From positions 2,046,001 through 2,110,000 of the forward strand of contig CAWCPQ010000001.1 in assembly GCA_963797535.1 (NCBI GenBank): a stretch of DNA of 64,000 bases, read 5' to 3'. The first letter of the stretch is position 1, and every line of letters begins with the position of its first letter. Positions 52,976 through 61,629 of the stretch are shown piece by piece. This DNA is from JAWWOL01 sp963797535. GTDB taxonomy: Bacteria; Actinomycetota; Actinomycetes; JAWWOL01. The translations under genes and the position numbers were made by a program. The notes beneath the pieces were generated by a model. The model was given only the letters and a program-made list of their open reading frames with translations, was not told the DNA's origin and did no database searches.

Positions 52976-53620
52976 ATGACGTCAGTGCCGCAGCAGTCCC
53001 AGGAGACGCCGGGCGTCGTCATCGGTAACCACACCAAGAAGTACACCGCCAAGAACCCCGCGATCCGCTACCTCACCGAGCGGTGGGTCGCGCGTCTCGA
53101 CGGCATCATCGAGCAGACCGCACACGCCCGGCACCCGTCGACCACCCCGCTCGAGGTCGGCGCCGGCGAAGGCGTCATCAGCCAGAAGCTGTTCACCCGG
53201 TACGGCTCGGCGGTCGGCATCGACCTGCCCGACGCCGGACTGCGCGAGGAGTGGCGCAGCCGGCCGGGCCCGTTCTACCTGCACGCGGACGCCGAGCAGA
53301 TGCCGTTCAACGACAACCAGTTCGACCTGCTGGTCTGCGTCGAGGTGCTCGAGCACCTGCGCGACCCCGAGGCCGGGCTCCGCGAGCTGGCCAGGGTCTC
53401 CTCACGGCACCTGGTGCTGTCCGTTCCGCGCGAGCCGATCTTCCGCAGCTGCAACCTCGTGACCGGTCGCTACGTCAAGGACCTGGGCAACACACCGGGC
53501 CACCTCAACCACTGGTCGACCTCGCAGTTCGTGAAGTTCGTCTCCAGGGTCGCGACCGTGCGCGCGGTGTCCAAGCCGTTCCCGTGGACCATCGTCTGGG
53601 CCGAGCTGCCGGAGTCCTGA
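52976..53620 (+). CDS. Class I SAM-dependent methyltransferase
   Basis: 214 aa, ATG with GGGAG upstream. Methyltransferase_11-like: PLEVGAGEGVISQKLFTRYGSAVGIDLPD, DAEQMPFNDNQFDLLVCVEVLEHLRDPEAGLRELARV, LVLSVPREP, GHLNHWSTSQFVKF. The VLEHLRDP and LNHWS motifs are common among methyltransferases in glycan clusters. The substrate is unknown. Divergent from the UPF0104 gene (79 bp). Confidence 0.85.
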   Translation: MTSVPQQSQETPGVVIGNHTKKYTAKNPAIRYLTERWVARLDGIIEQTAHARHPSTTPLEVGAGEGVISQKLFTRYGSAVGIDLPDAGLREEWRSRPGPFYLHADAEQMPFNDNQFDLLVCVEVLEHLRDPEAGLRELARVSSRHLVLSVPREPIFRSCNLVTGRYVKDLGNTPGHLNHWSTSQFVKFVSRVATVRAVSKPFPWTIVWAELPES

Positions 53621-53652
53621 CTCCGCCGCCCGCCGAGGTAGCAGAGCGAAAA

Positions 53653-53696
53653 CCCTTGCGGCACAAGGGATCTCGAAATTTTCTGAGATCAATTTC
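53653..53696. repeat. Compact set of three inverted repeats in an AT-rich pocket
   Basis: CCCTTG/CAAGGG (53653-53658, 53664-53669), GATCTC/GAGATC (53669-53674, 53685-53690) and GAAATT/AATTTC (53675-53680, 53691-53696). The last two are interleaved and cannot pair at the same time except as a pseudoknot. The pocket is much richer in A+T than the surroundings. Confidence 0.55.
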
Positions 53697-53739
53697 TGGT
53701 ACGGCTCGCATCAGTGCGTTTTCTGTCGGTGGCCACCGA

Positions 53740-53745
53740 TAGCGT
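53740..53745 (+). promoter_or_regulatory. -10 box TAGCGT, leaderless-type promoter
   Basis: TAGCGT ends 7 nt before the ATG at 53753. It favours this start over the GTG/ATG positions further upstream. Confidence 0.4.
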
Positions 53746-53752
53746 CACAGGC

Positions 53753-55270
53753 ATGGACGGCAGCCGCTTCGACGACACCCACGGAGACCTCTCCGGCTGG
53801 TCGTTGTCGCGGGCCCGGGTGTTCTTCAACGAGCCCGATCCCGAGCAGCTGATCGATCCGGACGACCTCTACGAGGCCGACGACGCCCGAGCCGACGACC
53901 GCCCCGATGCCGCCGACGCCCACCCCGGCGACCGCTACTCCTCCGATGCCGGCGCGACCGAGGCCGACGTTGCGGACGTGCTTCTGCTGGTCGCCTCGCT
54001 GCCACCAGGTGCCGAAGCCGTGGCCCTGCTGTCCTCGCTGACCGTGCGGTCGCTGAGCGCCGACCAGTGGCTGACGGTGGCCCAGCTGTGGCAGCCGCTG
54101 ATCAACTGGGTCTCCGGCCAGGAGTCGGCAGCGGTCGCCGCGTGCGCCGGCCCCGCGCCATCACCGGACGCGGCGGCAGACGTGACGTTCGTCGATCCGG
54201 CCGCTCTGGAACTCGCGGCGGCGCTGGACTGCGGCCAGGACTTCGCCCGCGACAAGGTCAACACCGCCCGCATCCTCGCCCCTGGCGCGCTCTTGGCCGC
54301 GACCGGCGATCTCCTGCGGGCCGGGACGATCAGCCCCTACCGTGCCCAGCTCATCGCGCACGCGCTGCAGAGCCTGCCGGACGAGGTGGCCGCAGCGGCG
54401 GAGGCGCTGATCCTCCCGAAGGCGCCCAACGGCCAGCCAGCGTCACTGAAGCACCGGATCAAGCGCGCGATCCTCGAGGTCAACGCGGCCGAGGCTGCCA
54501 AGGCGTGGCTCGACTCGATTGCCGGGCGGCGAGTCGTGTTCGACGACGGCAACGCCGACGGGCTGATCGGCATGCACGCCTACTTCGAACCTGTGGTGGC
54601 GCTCGCTGTGCAACGGCACCTCAACGCCGCAGCGGGTGGGCGCAAGGACTTCGACGGTCGGGGCAAGGACGCCCGGATGGCTGATGCCCTCGCCGGCTGC
54701 GTGCTGGGCACCAAGCCGGGCGACCCGAGCACACCGCTTGCGCCCAAGGTGCGGGTCCAGCTCACGATGAGCCTGCCGGTCCTGCTGGGGTTACGGGAAA
54801 ACCTCGGCGAGCTGGTCGGGTTCGGCCCGGTGCCAGCCCCCATCGCCCGCCTGCTGGCCAAGGACGCGGAGTTCCAGCGGTTCGTGTTCGAGCCGGCCGA
54901 CGGACACCTCATCGACCTCGGAACCAAGCACTACACGCCCAGCCCGGAGCTGCACGAGCTGGTCACCGCCCGCGACCGTCGGTGCCGCTTCCCCGGCAGC
55001 AACCGGAGCGCCGAGAACGCTGACGACGACCACATCAAGCCGTTCGGCCGAGGATCCAACGCGGACCACGGCGGCAGCACGTCCTACGCCAACCTCGGCA
55101 AGCTCGGCCGCCACAACCACCGGGCCAAGACCCACGGCGGCTTCACGGCGACCGCCGAGGACAACGCGGTCATCCGCTGGCAGACCCCGTTGGGCCGCGT
55201 CTACCGCACCCGGCCGCACGACTACCGAGACCCGGAGGACCGGCCGCCCGACCCACCGCCCGAACCATGA
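53753..55270 (+). CDS. DUF222 / HNH endonuclease-like protein
   Basis: 505 aa. The N-terminal two thirds is the helical DUF222 region (LLAATGDLLRAGTISPYRAQLIAHAL, LKHRIKRAILEVN). The C-terminus is an HNH-type nuclease: CRFPGSNRSAENADDDHIKPF and STSYANLGKLGRHNHRAKTHGGF, with the His and Asn residues of the beta-beta-alpha metal site present. These genes are very frequent in actinobacteria, often in many copies; some associate with mobile DNA, but no element ends are seen here. Function unknown. Composition resembles the neighbours. Confidence 0.88.
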   Translation: MDGSRFDDTHGDLSGWSLSRARVFFNEPDPEQLIDPDDLYEADDARADDRPDAADAHPGDRYSSDAGATEADVADVLLLVASLPPGAEAVALLSSLTVRSLSADQWLTVAQLWQPLINWVSGQESAAVAACAGPAPSPDAAADVTFVDPAALELAAALDCGQDFARDKVNTARILAPGALLAATGDLLRAGTISPYRAQLIAHALQSLPDEVAAAAEALILPKAPNGQPASLKHRIKRAILEVNAAEAAKAWLDSIAGRRVVFDDGNADGLIGMHAYFEPVVALAVQRHLNAAAGGRKDFDGRGKDARMADALAGCVLGTKPGDPSTPLAPKVRVQLTMSLPVLLGLRENLGELVGFGPVPAPIARLLAKDAEFQRFVFEPADGHLIDLGTKHYTPSPELHELVTARDRRCRFPGSNRSAENADDDHIKPFGRGSNADHGGSTSYANLGKLGRHNHRAKTHGGFTATAEDNAVIRWQTPLGRVYRTRPHDYRDPEDRPPDPPPEP

Positions 55271-55330
55271 CGACGGTCCCCTGAGCCGAGGGGGTAGTTT
55301 CGTACGAAACTGTCTCCCCGGAGGTGCGCG

Positions 55331-56335
55331 ATGCCTGCTGTGACCGTCGACGACATCACCGCGCTGCCCAGGATTCCGCTGCCGGATCCGCTCACGACCG
55401 CGCAGCGTCCGGTGCGGTCGGTGACGACGTCGCCGCGCGGCTTCGAGGGCGAGGGATTCCCGGTACGACGCGCCTTCCACGGTGTCGACCTGCGCGACCT
55501 CGACCCGTTCATCCACCTCGACCAGATGGGCGAGGTCGAGTACGGGCCGGGCGAGCCCCTGGGCACGCCGTGGCATCCGCACCGCGGCTTCGAGACCGTG
55601 ACGTACATGATCGACGGCGTCCTGATCCACAACGACTCCAACGGCGGCGGCGGCACGATCAGCGACGGCGCGACGCAGTGGATGACCGCTGGCGCAGGCA
55701 TTCTGCACATCGAGACGCCGCCGGAGCACCTGGTCGCCAGCGGTGGCTTGTTCCACGGTCTGCAGCTGTGGGTCAACCTGCCCAAGGCGCAGAAATGGGT
55801 GCCGCCGCGCTACCAGGACCTGCACGCCCGGGACACCGCCCTGGTCGCCTCGGCCGACGGCGGGGTGCTCGTGCGCGTCATCGCCGGCGAGGTCGGCGAG
55901 ACGCAGGGACCAGGGTCGACGTACACCCCGATCGTGATGATTCACGCGACCATCAGCCCCGGAGCCCAGCTGTCCCTGCCGTGGCGTCAGGACTTCAACG
56001 CACTGGCGTACGTGCTCGCCGGCAGCGGCTCCGTCGGCGTCGAGGCCCAGCCGCTGGCGTCCGGTCAGCTCGCGGTCTTCGGTCACGGCGACGCCATCAC
56101 CCTGGCCGCCGACCCCAAGCAGGACGCCCGGCATCCCGCGATGGAGGTGCTGCTGCTCGGCGGCCTGCCGATCCGCGAGCCGATCGCGTTCATGGGCCCG
56201 TTCGTCATGAATACCAAGAGCGAGATCGCGCAGGCGTTCGAGGACTTCCAGGCCGGCAAGCTCGGCTCCATCCCCGCGGTGCACAACGCGCCCACCGAGC
56301 TGCTCGTCAGCGAGATCGACTCGGCGCTCGACTAG
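55331..56335 (+). CDS. Pirin-family cupin protein
   Basis: 334 aa, ATG after GGAGG. Bicupin with metal-site residues in WHPHRGFETVTYMIDGVLIHND and GILHIETPPEHL (His/His/His/Glu), and the second cupin region SLPWRQDFNALAYVLAGSG. Pirins bind Fe and show quercetinase or redox-sensing activity. Full family length. No operon partner is obvious. Confidence 0.9.
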   Translation: MPAVTVDDITALPRIPLPDPLTTAQRPVRSVTTSPRGFEGEGFPVRRAFHGVDLRDLDPFIHLDQMGEVEYGPGEPLGTPWHPHRGFETVTYMIDGVLIHNDSNGGGGTISDGATQWMTAGAGILHIETPPEHLVASGGLFHGLQLWVNLPKAQKWVPPRYQDLHARDTALVASADGGVLVRVIAGEVGETQGPGSTYTPIVMIHATISPGAQLSLPWRQDFNALAYVLAGSGSVGVEAQPLASGQLAVFGHGDAITLAADPKQDARHPAMEVLLLGGLPIREPIAFMGPFVMNTKSEIAQAFEDFQAGKLGSIPAVHNAPTELLVSEIDSALD

Positions 56336-56433
56336 TCGGACGCTCGCCGGTACGACTCAAATCTCAGCAGTTCCCCGCCCGGCTCCGGCGTTCTGGCACA
56401 CTTCTGTCAGCCAATCACAAACCGGGGGATCCG

Positions 56434-56757
56434 ATGACCGACGCTGCCGCGCCAGTACCACCCGATGCCCCACGCGCGACCACGCTCTATCGGCCGGCAG
56501 CCTCGGCCTCGCGACCGCTGGTGTGGGGCGCGTTGCTGACCGGGCTTGCCATGGCGCTGCTGTACGCCGGCCTAACCAGCACGAGCGGTCTGGATGGCGG
56601 CCCGGACAGCACCTTCGTCGGGCTGAGCATCATCGTCGCGATGGCCGGGTTGCCGATGCTGCTGATCGGGGTCATCGCCGTCGGCGTGCGGATCGGTCTC
56701 GAAGACCGTGTCCTGCTCCGCGAGTGGGACGACCTGCCGGACGTCGAAGCGCGCTAG
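56434..56757 (+). CDS. Small two-helix membrane protein, unknown function
   Basis: 107 aa, ATG preceded by GGGGG. Disordered Pro/Ala N-terminus, then two membrane helices (LVWGALLTGLAMALLYAGLT and FVGLSIIVAMAGLPMLLIGVIAVGVRIGL) and a short acidic tail. Its 3' end overlaps the convergent GT2 gene by 4 bp. The family is not recognised. Confidence 0.6.
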   Translation: MTDAAAPVPPDAPRATTLYRPAASASRPLVWGALLTGLAMALLYAGLTSTSGLDGGPDSTFVGLSIIVAMAGLPMLLIGVIAVGVRIGLEDRVLLREWDDLPDVEAR

Positions 56758-57688
56758 TCCCCGCGGGACTTCACGATCAGGTCGCCGATCAGCGCGAGCG
56801 CCGCGACCTGGAACCCGATGATGATCGCCAGCACGGTCGACCCGGTCACCCGCCCGCCGTGGATGATCACGTCGATGATCAGCTTGACGAAGCCCAGGCC
56901 CATGATCCACAACGCCAACGGCATCAGGACCTTGATCGGGTTGAAGTACATCACCATCCGCAGGACCTGCAGGATGTAGCGGTAGGCGTCCTTGGTGAAG
57001 TGGAACTTGGAGACGCCGGCCCGCTTCTCGTACGGTGATCGGGACGTACGGACACGTCGTGGTTGTTCGACAGGAACGACACCGTCAACGTCGTGACGCA
57101 GGAGAAGCCGGGCGGCAGCAGTCGCAGGTAGGGCAGCGACACCGAGCGGCGGAACGCGCGCAGCCCTGAGTTGAGGTCAGGGATCTGGGTAGCGGTCAGG
57201 TAGGACGCGATCTTGCGGATGACCCACTTGGCGGGGACGCGCAGGAACTTGTACGTGCCCTCCTCCGACGTGCGCGCACCGACGACCTGGTCGATCGACT
57301 CGTCGTTCTCGAGCAGCGCCACGAACTCGGGGATGCGCTCGTTGGGGTAGGTCATGTCGGCGTCGGTCCACACCACGTACTCGCCGCGGGCGTTCTGCGT
57401 GCCGATCCGGCGGATGGTGCCGGAGCCGCCGTTGCGGTGGCGCGGCAGGTAGCGCATCCGGGGATAGCTCGGCGCCAGCTTGGCGAGCAGGTCACGGGTG
57501 CCGTCGCTGGACATGTCGTCGTAGACGTCGAGGTCGTAGACGTAGCCACTCGCGTCCATCGCCTTGGTGATCCGGACGATCTCGGCCTCGACGTGGCCGA
57601 CCTCGTTGTAGCAAGGCAGCACGACGGTGACCTGCACCTGTGCCCCCTCAGGCGGCGCGACGGCCTCGACGAGGGCAGGACTGGTCAT
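56754..57688 (-). pseudogene. GT2-family glycosyltransferase (dolichol-phosphate-mannose-synthase-like), two frameshifts
   Basis: ATG at 57688. VTVVLPCYNEVGHVEAEIVRI, DDMSSDGTRDLLAKL, RHRNGGSGTIRRIGTQNARGEYVVWTDADMTYP (DxD), DLNSGLRAFRRS and SFLSNNHDV. Near 57050 and again about 57035 the frame shifts by one base; then EKRAGVSKFHFTKDAYRYILQVLRMVMYFNP and two C-terminal membrane helices follow to 56754. Repaired length about 310 aa. Such enzymes make polyprenyl-phosphate sugars, the donors for GT-C transferases like those at 41.5-45.8 kb. Confidence 0.8.
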
Positions 57689-57755
57689 GACGGGGAACTC
57701 CCATGTACGGCAGACGGACGGCGGACGCCGAAGGATCGGACGGCATCGCAGAATA

Positions 57756-57767
57756 CCCCGTACGGGG
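57756..57767. repeat. Perfect 12-bp palindrome CCCCGTACGGGG
   Basis: It lies in the 99 bp between the amidase stop and the GT2 start, just upstream of a TATTCT -10-like box read leftward (57755-57750). Possible operator at about -20 to -30 of the GT2 promoter. Confidence 0.45.
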
Positions 57768-57787
57768 GCTGCCGGACCGGCGCCCGC

Positions 57788-60751
57788 TCAGTGGGCGTAC
57801 GTGGTCCCGACGCCTGAGCGCAGACCGCGCGACTCCGCGTACCAGCTGATGGTGACCGTGAGCACGAACGACGTCGTCCAGCGTCCGGCAGCGTTGACCG
57901 GCAGCGTCCGGCCCAGGGTCCACGCCGTCGCTCCGGCGTGTCGGAACCAGACATGGACCTGCTGGCCGGGCAGCGCGTAGCCACGAACCGTCACCCGGGT
58001 CCCACGCGTCGCGCTGGCCGGCGCACCGATGCTCGGCCTGACCGCCGTGAGCATTCCACGCGACTTGCCCGAGACCGACGTGACGTACCACCGGTAGTCG
58101 TCGCCGGCCCGGAAGCTCATCGACCAGGTGCCGTTGGCGGCAGCGATCGCCGAGTCACCACCGTGGTAGCCGGTGCTGCCCCGACGGTGCAGCCACAGCG
58201 TGACCGTGTCCCCCGGCGTGGCCTTTCCGGTGACATGGACGACCGCGTTGTACGTGGCGGTGGCCGGCCCGCTGACCGTCGGCGGCCCGGCCAGCAGCGT
58301 CGTGACCGTGGCGGAGCGCCAGTCCCTGGCAAGCGCGTACGACCGACGGGTGGCGGTGACGGTGTAGGCCCAGGACCAGGTGCCGTCCGTCCGGGCGGTC
58401 ACGGTCGCGGCCTTCACGAAGCCGGAGGAGCCGCCAGGGGCCTGCCAGATCTCGACCTTCTGCTTGGGCAGCGTGGTGCCGGTGAGGGTCGCCAGCCGAC
58501 CCTGGTCGACCACCGAGGGGCCGGTCGCCGACACCCCGATCTGGGTCAGGCCGGGCGTCGAATGACCGGCCAGAGTCTTTGCGTACCAACGGAAGTCGTC
58601 GCCTGCGACGTAGCTCCAGCTGAACGTCCCCTTGCTGCCGGCGGTGACCGTTGCGGACAACGCGTAGGCGGTGTGCAGCCGCTGCCGGCGCCAGATCTGT
58701 ACGGGCATCCCGGCCGGAGCGGTACCGGTGAGCACGACCGTCCCGTGCAGGTTGACGTGGCTGGGCCCGGTCAGCTTCGGCGGCGGGGTGATGGCCGTCG
58801 AACCGGTCGAGGATCGCAGCCCGTTCGCGACGGCGTACCAGGAGTAGGCCCTGTCCGCGGTGTACGCGGACTTCCAGGCGCCGGTGGGCGACGCGGTCAC
58901 TGTTGCCGACAGGAACGGCGCCGCCGAGCCCTCGGCACGGAAGACCTGGACGTCCGACCCCGGCGGCGCGGTGCCGCTCAGCCCGACCGTTGCCCCCGGC
59001 AGCACCTGGCGGGGACCGGCGATGGTTGGCCCGACCCGCATGGTGACCGTGGAGCTGACGAAGCTGCCGACCTTGGCGTAGGTCGCCGTGCCGGTCGTCG
59101 CGGGGTAGGCCCAGGAGAACGCGCCGGTCGCGGACGACGTCACGGTCGCGACGGGTGCGTACGTGCTCGATCCCTGCGGCGCCTGCAGGATCGTGACCGA
59201 CGCGTGGGCGTACGTCGCCCCGCTGACCTTGGCCGTCGCGCCGTAGCCCACCTGAGCCGCACCGGCCAGCTCCACCGGAGCCTTCAGCGTCACGTGGCCG
59301 GTGTACGGCACAGCGGTGCCGGTCGTGCTCGAGCTGGTCAGCCTGAGGGTGTACGGGCCGGACGCGGCTTCCTTGCCAGCGGTCGTCTTCCCGTTCCATG
59401 AGGCGGACAGGTGGCCGCCCCGTGCCACGGCGCCGGTCACGCTGCGCACGACAGCCCCCGCCGGCGAGATGACCGACAGTGCCCAGGTCTGCTTCGCGAG
59501 GGCGCTCGCACCGATGGTGAAGGCACCCCCGTCGCCGTAGCGCCGCGTGGTCGCGCTCATCGTCGGCGCCACCAGGCCGGCGGCCATGGCGGTCAGCGTC
59601 AGCTTTCGTACCGTCGGCAGCGTCGCCTCACCGGCAGCGCCGGGACACTCGGTGTGCCCCAGGTCGGCGTCCCTGTGGCCGGAGACCACGTTGAGCTTGA
59701 CGCTCGAGCCGACCGGACACTCCTTGGAACCGCAGAAGCGGTACTGGCCGCCGGCGTAGACGAGGGAGTCGGTGCCCTGCGGGTTGCGGTAGTAGCGGCC
59801 GAGCTTCCAGGCCATCAGCTTGGCGATCGACTGCTGCATCGAGGAGTTCGGCGTCAACGAGGTGAAGGTGCCGATCATGGAGACCGCGAACGAGTTGCGG
59901 TTGAAGCCGCCGGTGTGCGAGCCGATGACGGCCCTGTCGATGCCGCCGTAGCGACCCTCCCAGAGCCGGCCGAACCGGTCGACGAGGAAGTTGTAGCCGA
60001 TGTCGCACCAGCCGTTGCCGAGCACGTGGTAGGCGTAGAAGCTGCGGATCATCGCCGGCACCTGGGCGGCCGAGTAGTCGTTGCTGGACACCGTGTGGTG
60101 CACGAAACCGATCTTGATCGTCGAGGAGTAGGTCGGGCCGCCGGGACACTCGTGCAGCCGGATCGACTCGTCGGCACCCCACTGGGCCCTGGTGTAGATC
60201 TTGGGCTGCCCGGTCGCGGCCTCCGCGCCGGTCGCGCCGATCGTCGGCGAGGCGTCGACGTCGGCATCGGCTGCGCTCGTGCCCGGATCGACCAGCTCGA
60301 CCGTCAAGTGCGCGGGTACGCGTACAGGGGTCCCGTCGGTTGCCACGATGCGGGTCTGCACGCCGTCCGACGGCCCTGCCCACAGCGGCTCGGAGGCGAC
60401 CCGGCGGCCGGCCGCCTTCGCGTCCGCGGTGCCGGGGTCCGGCCCCGAGTCCGAGGCCTCGAGGGTGGTCCAGGCCGACCACTGGTGGCCGGACGCCGCC
60501 CGTACCCGAACCTGGACCGCAGAGGCGCCGGCCGAGGCGTCCCAGGAGGCGCCGACAGTGGAGAACGCCGTGGTGGGCCGCTCTCCGGTCTGCAGCAGCG
60601 AGGCCTTCGCCGGCTGGGCCGCCAGGATGGGCATGGAGACCACGTGCGGGGCCACCGGGTGGGCCTGCGCGGCAGTGCTGCTGAGCACGGGGACGACAAC
60701 TGCAGCCGGGATCAGCGCGACGCTGAGCAGGACCGACAACGGACGCCGCAC
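57788..60751 (-). CDS. Secreted N-acetylmuramoyl-L-alanine amidase (PGRP fold) with six Ig-like repeats
   Basis: 987 aa, GTG with GGGAG upstream, Sec signal ending AAQAHP. Residues about 45-165 form an N-terminal beta domain. About 190-385 is a type-2 amidase/PGRP domain with zinc ligands in FVHHTVSSNDY, SGHRDADLGHTECPG. An FlgD-like Ig segment follows (GGHLSASWNGKTTAGKEAASGPYTLRLTS), then six repeats of about 84 aa with the pattern GxAPPGxxVQVW...GTWSxxY...WYA. It should cleave the stem peptide from MurNAc outside the cell; the repeats probably bind wall glycan. Intact despite its length. Confidence 0.88.
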   Translation of the reverse strand: MRRPLSVLLSVALIPAAVVVPVLSSTAAQAHPVAPHVVSMPILAAQPAKASLLQTGERPTTAFSTVGASWDASAGASAVQVRVRAASGHQWSAWTTLEASDSGPDPGTADAKAAGRRVASEPLWAGPSDGVQTRIVATDGTPVRVPAHLTVELVDPGTSAADADVDASPTIGATGAEAATGQPKIYTRAQWGADESIRLHECPGGPTYSSTIKIGFVHHTVSSNDYSAAQVPAMIRSFYAYHVLGNGWCDIGYNFLVDRFGRLWEGRYGGIDRAVIGSHTGGFNRNSFAVSMIGTFTSLTPNSSMQQSIAKLMAWKLGRYYRNPQGTDSLVYAGGQYRFCGSKECPVGSSVKLNVVSGHRDADLGHTECPGAAGEATLPTVRKLTLTAMAAGLVAPTMSATTRRYGDGGAFTIGASALAKQTWALSVISPAGAVVRSVTGAVARGGHLSASWNGKTTAGKEAASGPYTLRLTSSSTTGTAVPYTGHVTLKAPVELAGAAQVGYGATAKVSGATYAHASVTILQAPQGSSTYAPVATVTSSATGAFSWAYPATTGTATYAKVGSFVSSTVTMRVGPTIAGPRQVLPGATVGLSGTAPPGSDVQVFRAEGSAAPFLSATVTASPTGAWKSAYTADRAYSWYAVANGLRSSTGSTAITPPPKLTGPSHVNLHGTVVLTGTAPAGMPVQIWRRQRLHTAYALSATVTAGSKGTFSWSYVAGDDFRWYAKTLAGHSTPGLTQIGVSATGPSVVDQGRLATLTGTTLPKQKVEIWQAPGGSSGFVKAATVTARTDGTWSWAYTVTATRRSYALARDWRSATVTTLLAGPPTVSGPATATYNAVVHVTGKATPGDTVTLWLHRRGSTGYHGGDSAIAAANGTWSMSFRAGDDYRWYVTSVSGKSRGMLTAVRPSIGAPASATRGTRVTVRGYALPGQQVHVWFRHAGATAWTLGRTLPVNAAGRWTTSFVLTVTISWYAESRGLRSGVGTTYAH

Positions 60752-60888
60752 GTGAATGTTCTCCCGGGGTCAGGGCGAGGACACGGGCGCCGTGGCGCGC
60801 ACCGTCGGGGACTACCCTGCCTCAAAGTCGTCGCCTCTGGTGTCACTCTTGACCCAAACAGGCATGATCCTTAGCCAATCCGGGCGTG

Positions 60889-61578
60889 TCAGCTCGAGAA
60901 AGTCCCGAGGACTCGGCCGGCCAGAGCCTCGCGTTCGCGGTCCGGCGCAGCCCGTTCCAGAGCGTCCTGTGCTGCCAGCCGGCGTACCTGAAGGTCCTCC
61001 GTCGTGCCCTCGGCCGGGCCGCTGCCACTGGCTGCACGCTGGAACAGCGCGGACCACTCGTTCAGGTAGGCGAGGGTTGCGTCCCGCGCCACCCGCAGCT
61101 TGCCCGACGCGGGCGCAGCCGCCAGGGTCTGCCGCTCGGCCTCGATGTCGTTGCGGCTCGCGGCGGCGGCGGCACGCACCTGCTGGTACAGCATGGTCCG
61201 GGTCGCCGGTGAGGTCAGCGACGAGTTCAGCAGCGGTTCGGCGTACTGCGCCACGTCGCGAGTCTGCGACACCGCCCGCTCGATCGACGCCTCGCCCTGC
61301 GCCGACAAGCTGAGCAACCGGTCGTACGAGGCCCGCTCGTGGCGCTGCTCGGCCGCACGCTGCTTGGGCACCACGATCGAGACGAACAAGGACGCCGCGA
61401 TGGCCACCAGGGCCAGCCCGATCAGCCCGCGCCGACGGCCGGGGTGGTCCTCGGCCTCGTGGGCCATGGTCTCCGGGGCCGCGGCGGCAACGCCTTGCGG
61501 CGTGCTGACCTCGATCTCGCGTGACTCGTCCCTGTTCGGGTCACCGCTGCTGCCCGCACCGTTGCGGCCGCTTCTCAT
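60889..61578 (-). CDS. Single-pass membrane protein with helical extracytoplasmic domain
   Basis: 229 aa from the ATG at 61578. N-terminal cytoplasmic 60 aa, one membrane helix (LIGLALVAIAASLFVSIVV), then an all-helical domain of about 150 aa (RHERASYDRLLSLSAQGEASIERAVSQ, YQQVRAAAAASRNDIEAERQTL) similar in shape to sensory four-helix bundles. No catalytic motif. Unknown function; downstream of EamA with 51 bp between them. Confidence 0.6.
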   Translation of the reverse strand: MRSGRNGAGSSGDPNRDESREIEVSTPQGVAAAAPETMAHEAEDHPGRRRGLIGLALVAIAASLFVSIVVPKQRAAEQRHERASYDRLLSLSAQGEASIERAVSQTRDVAQYAEPLLNSSLTSPATRTMLYQQVRAAAAASRNDIEAERQTLAAAPASGKLRVARDATLAYLNEWSALFQRAASGSGPAEGTTEDLQVRRLAAQDALERAAPDREREALAGRVLGTFSS

Positions 61579-61629
61579 GGCCGGAGCATGCGCCAGCCAT
61601 GGCGGCACCGCAACCCGGGGCCGAGGCGG

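Noticed and set aside
53753..55270. HNH/DUF222 gene as a mobile element
   Set aside because: No terminal repeats, target duplication, integrase or composition change were seen around it.
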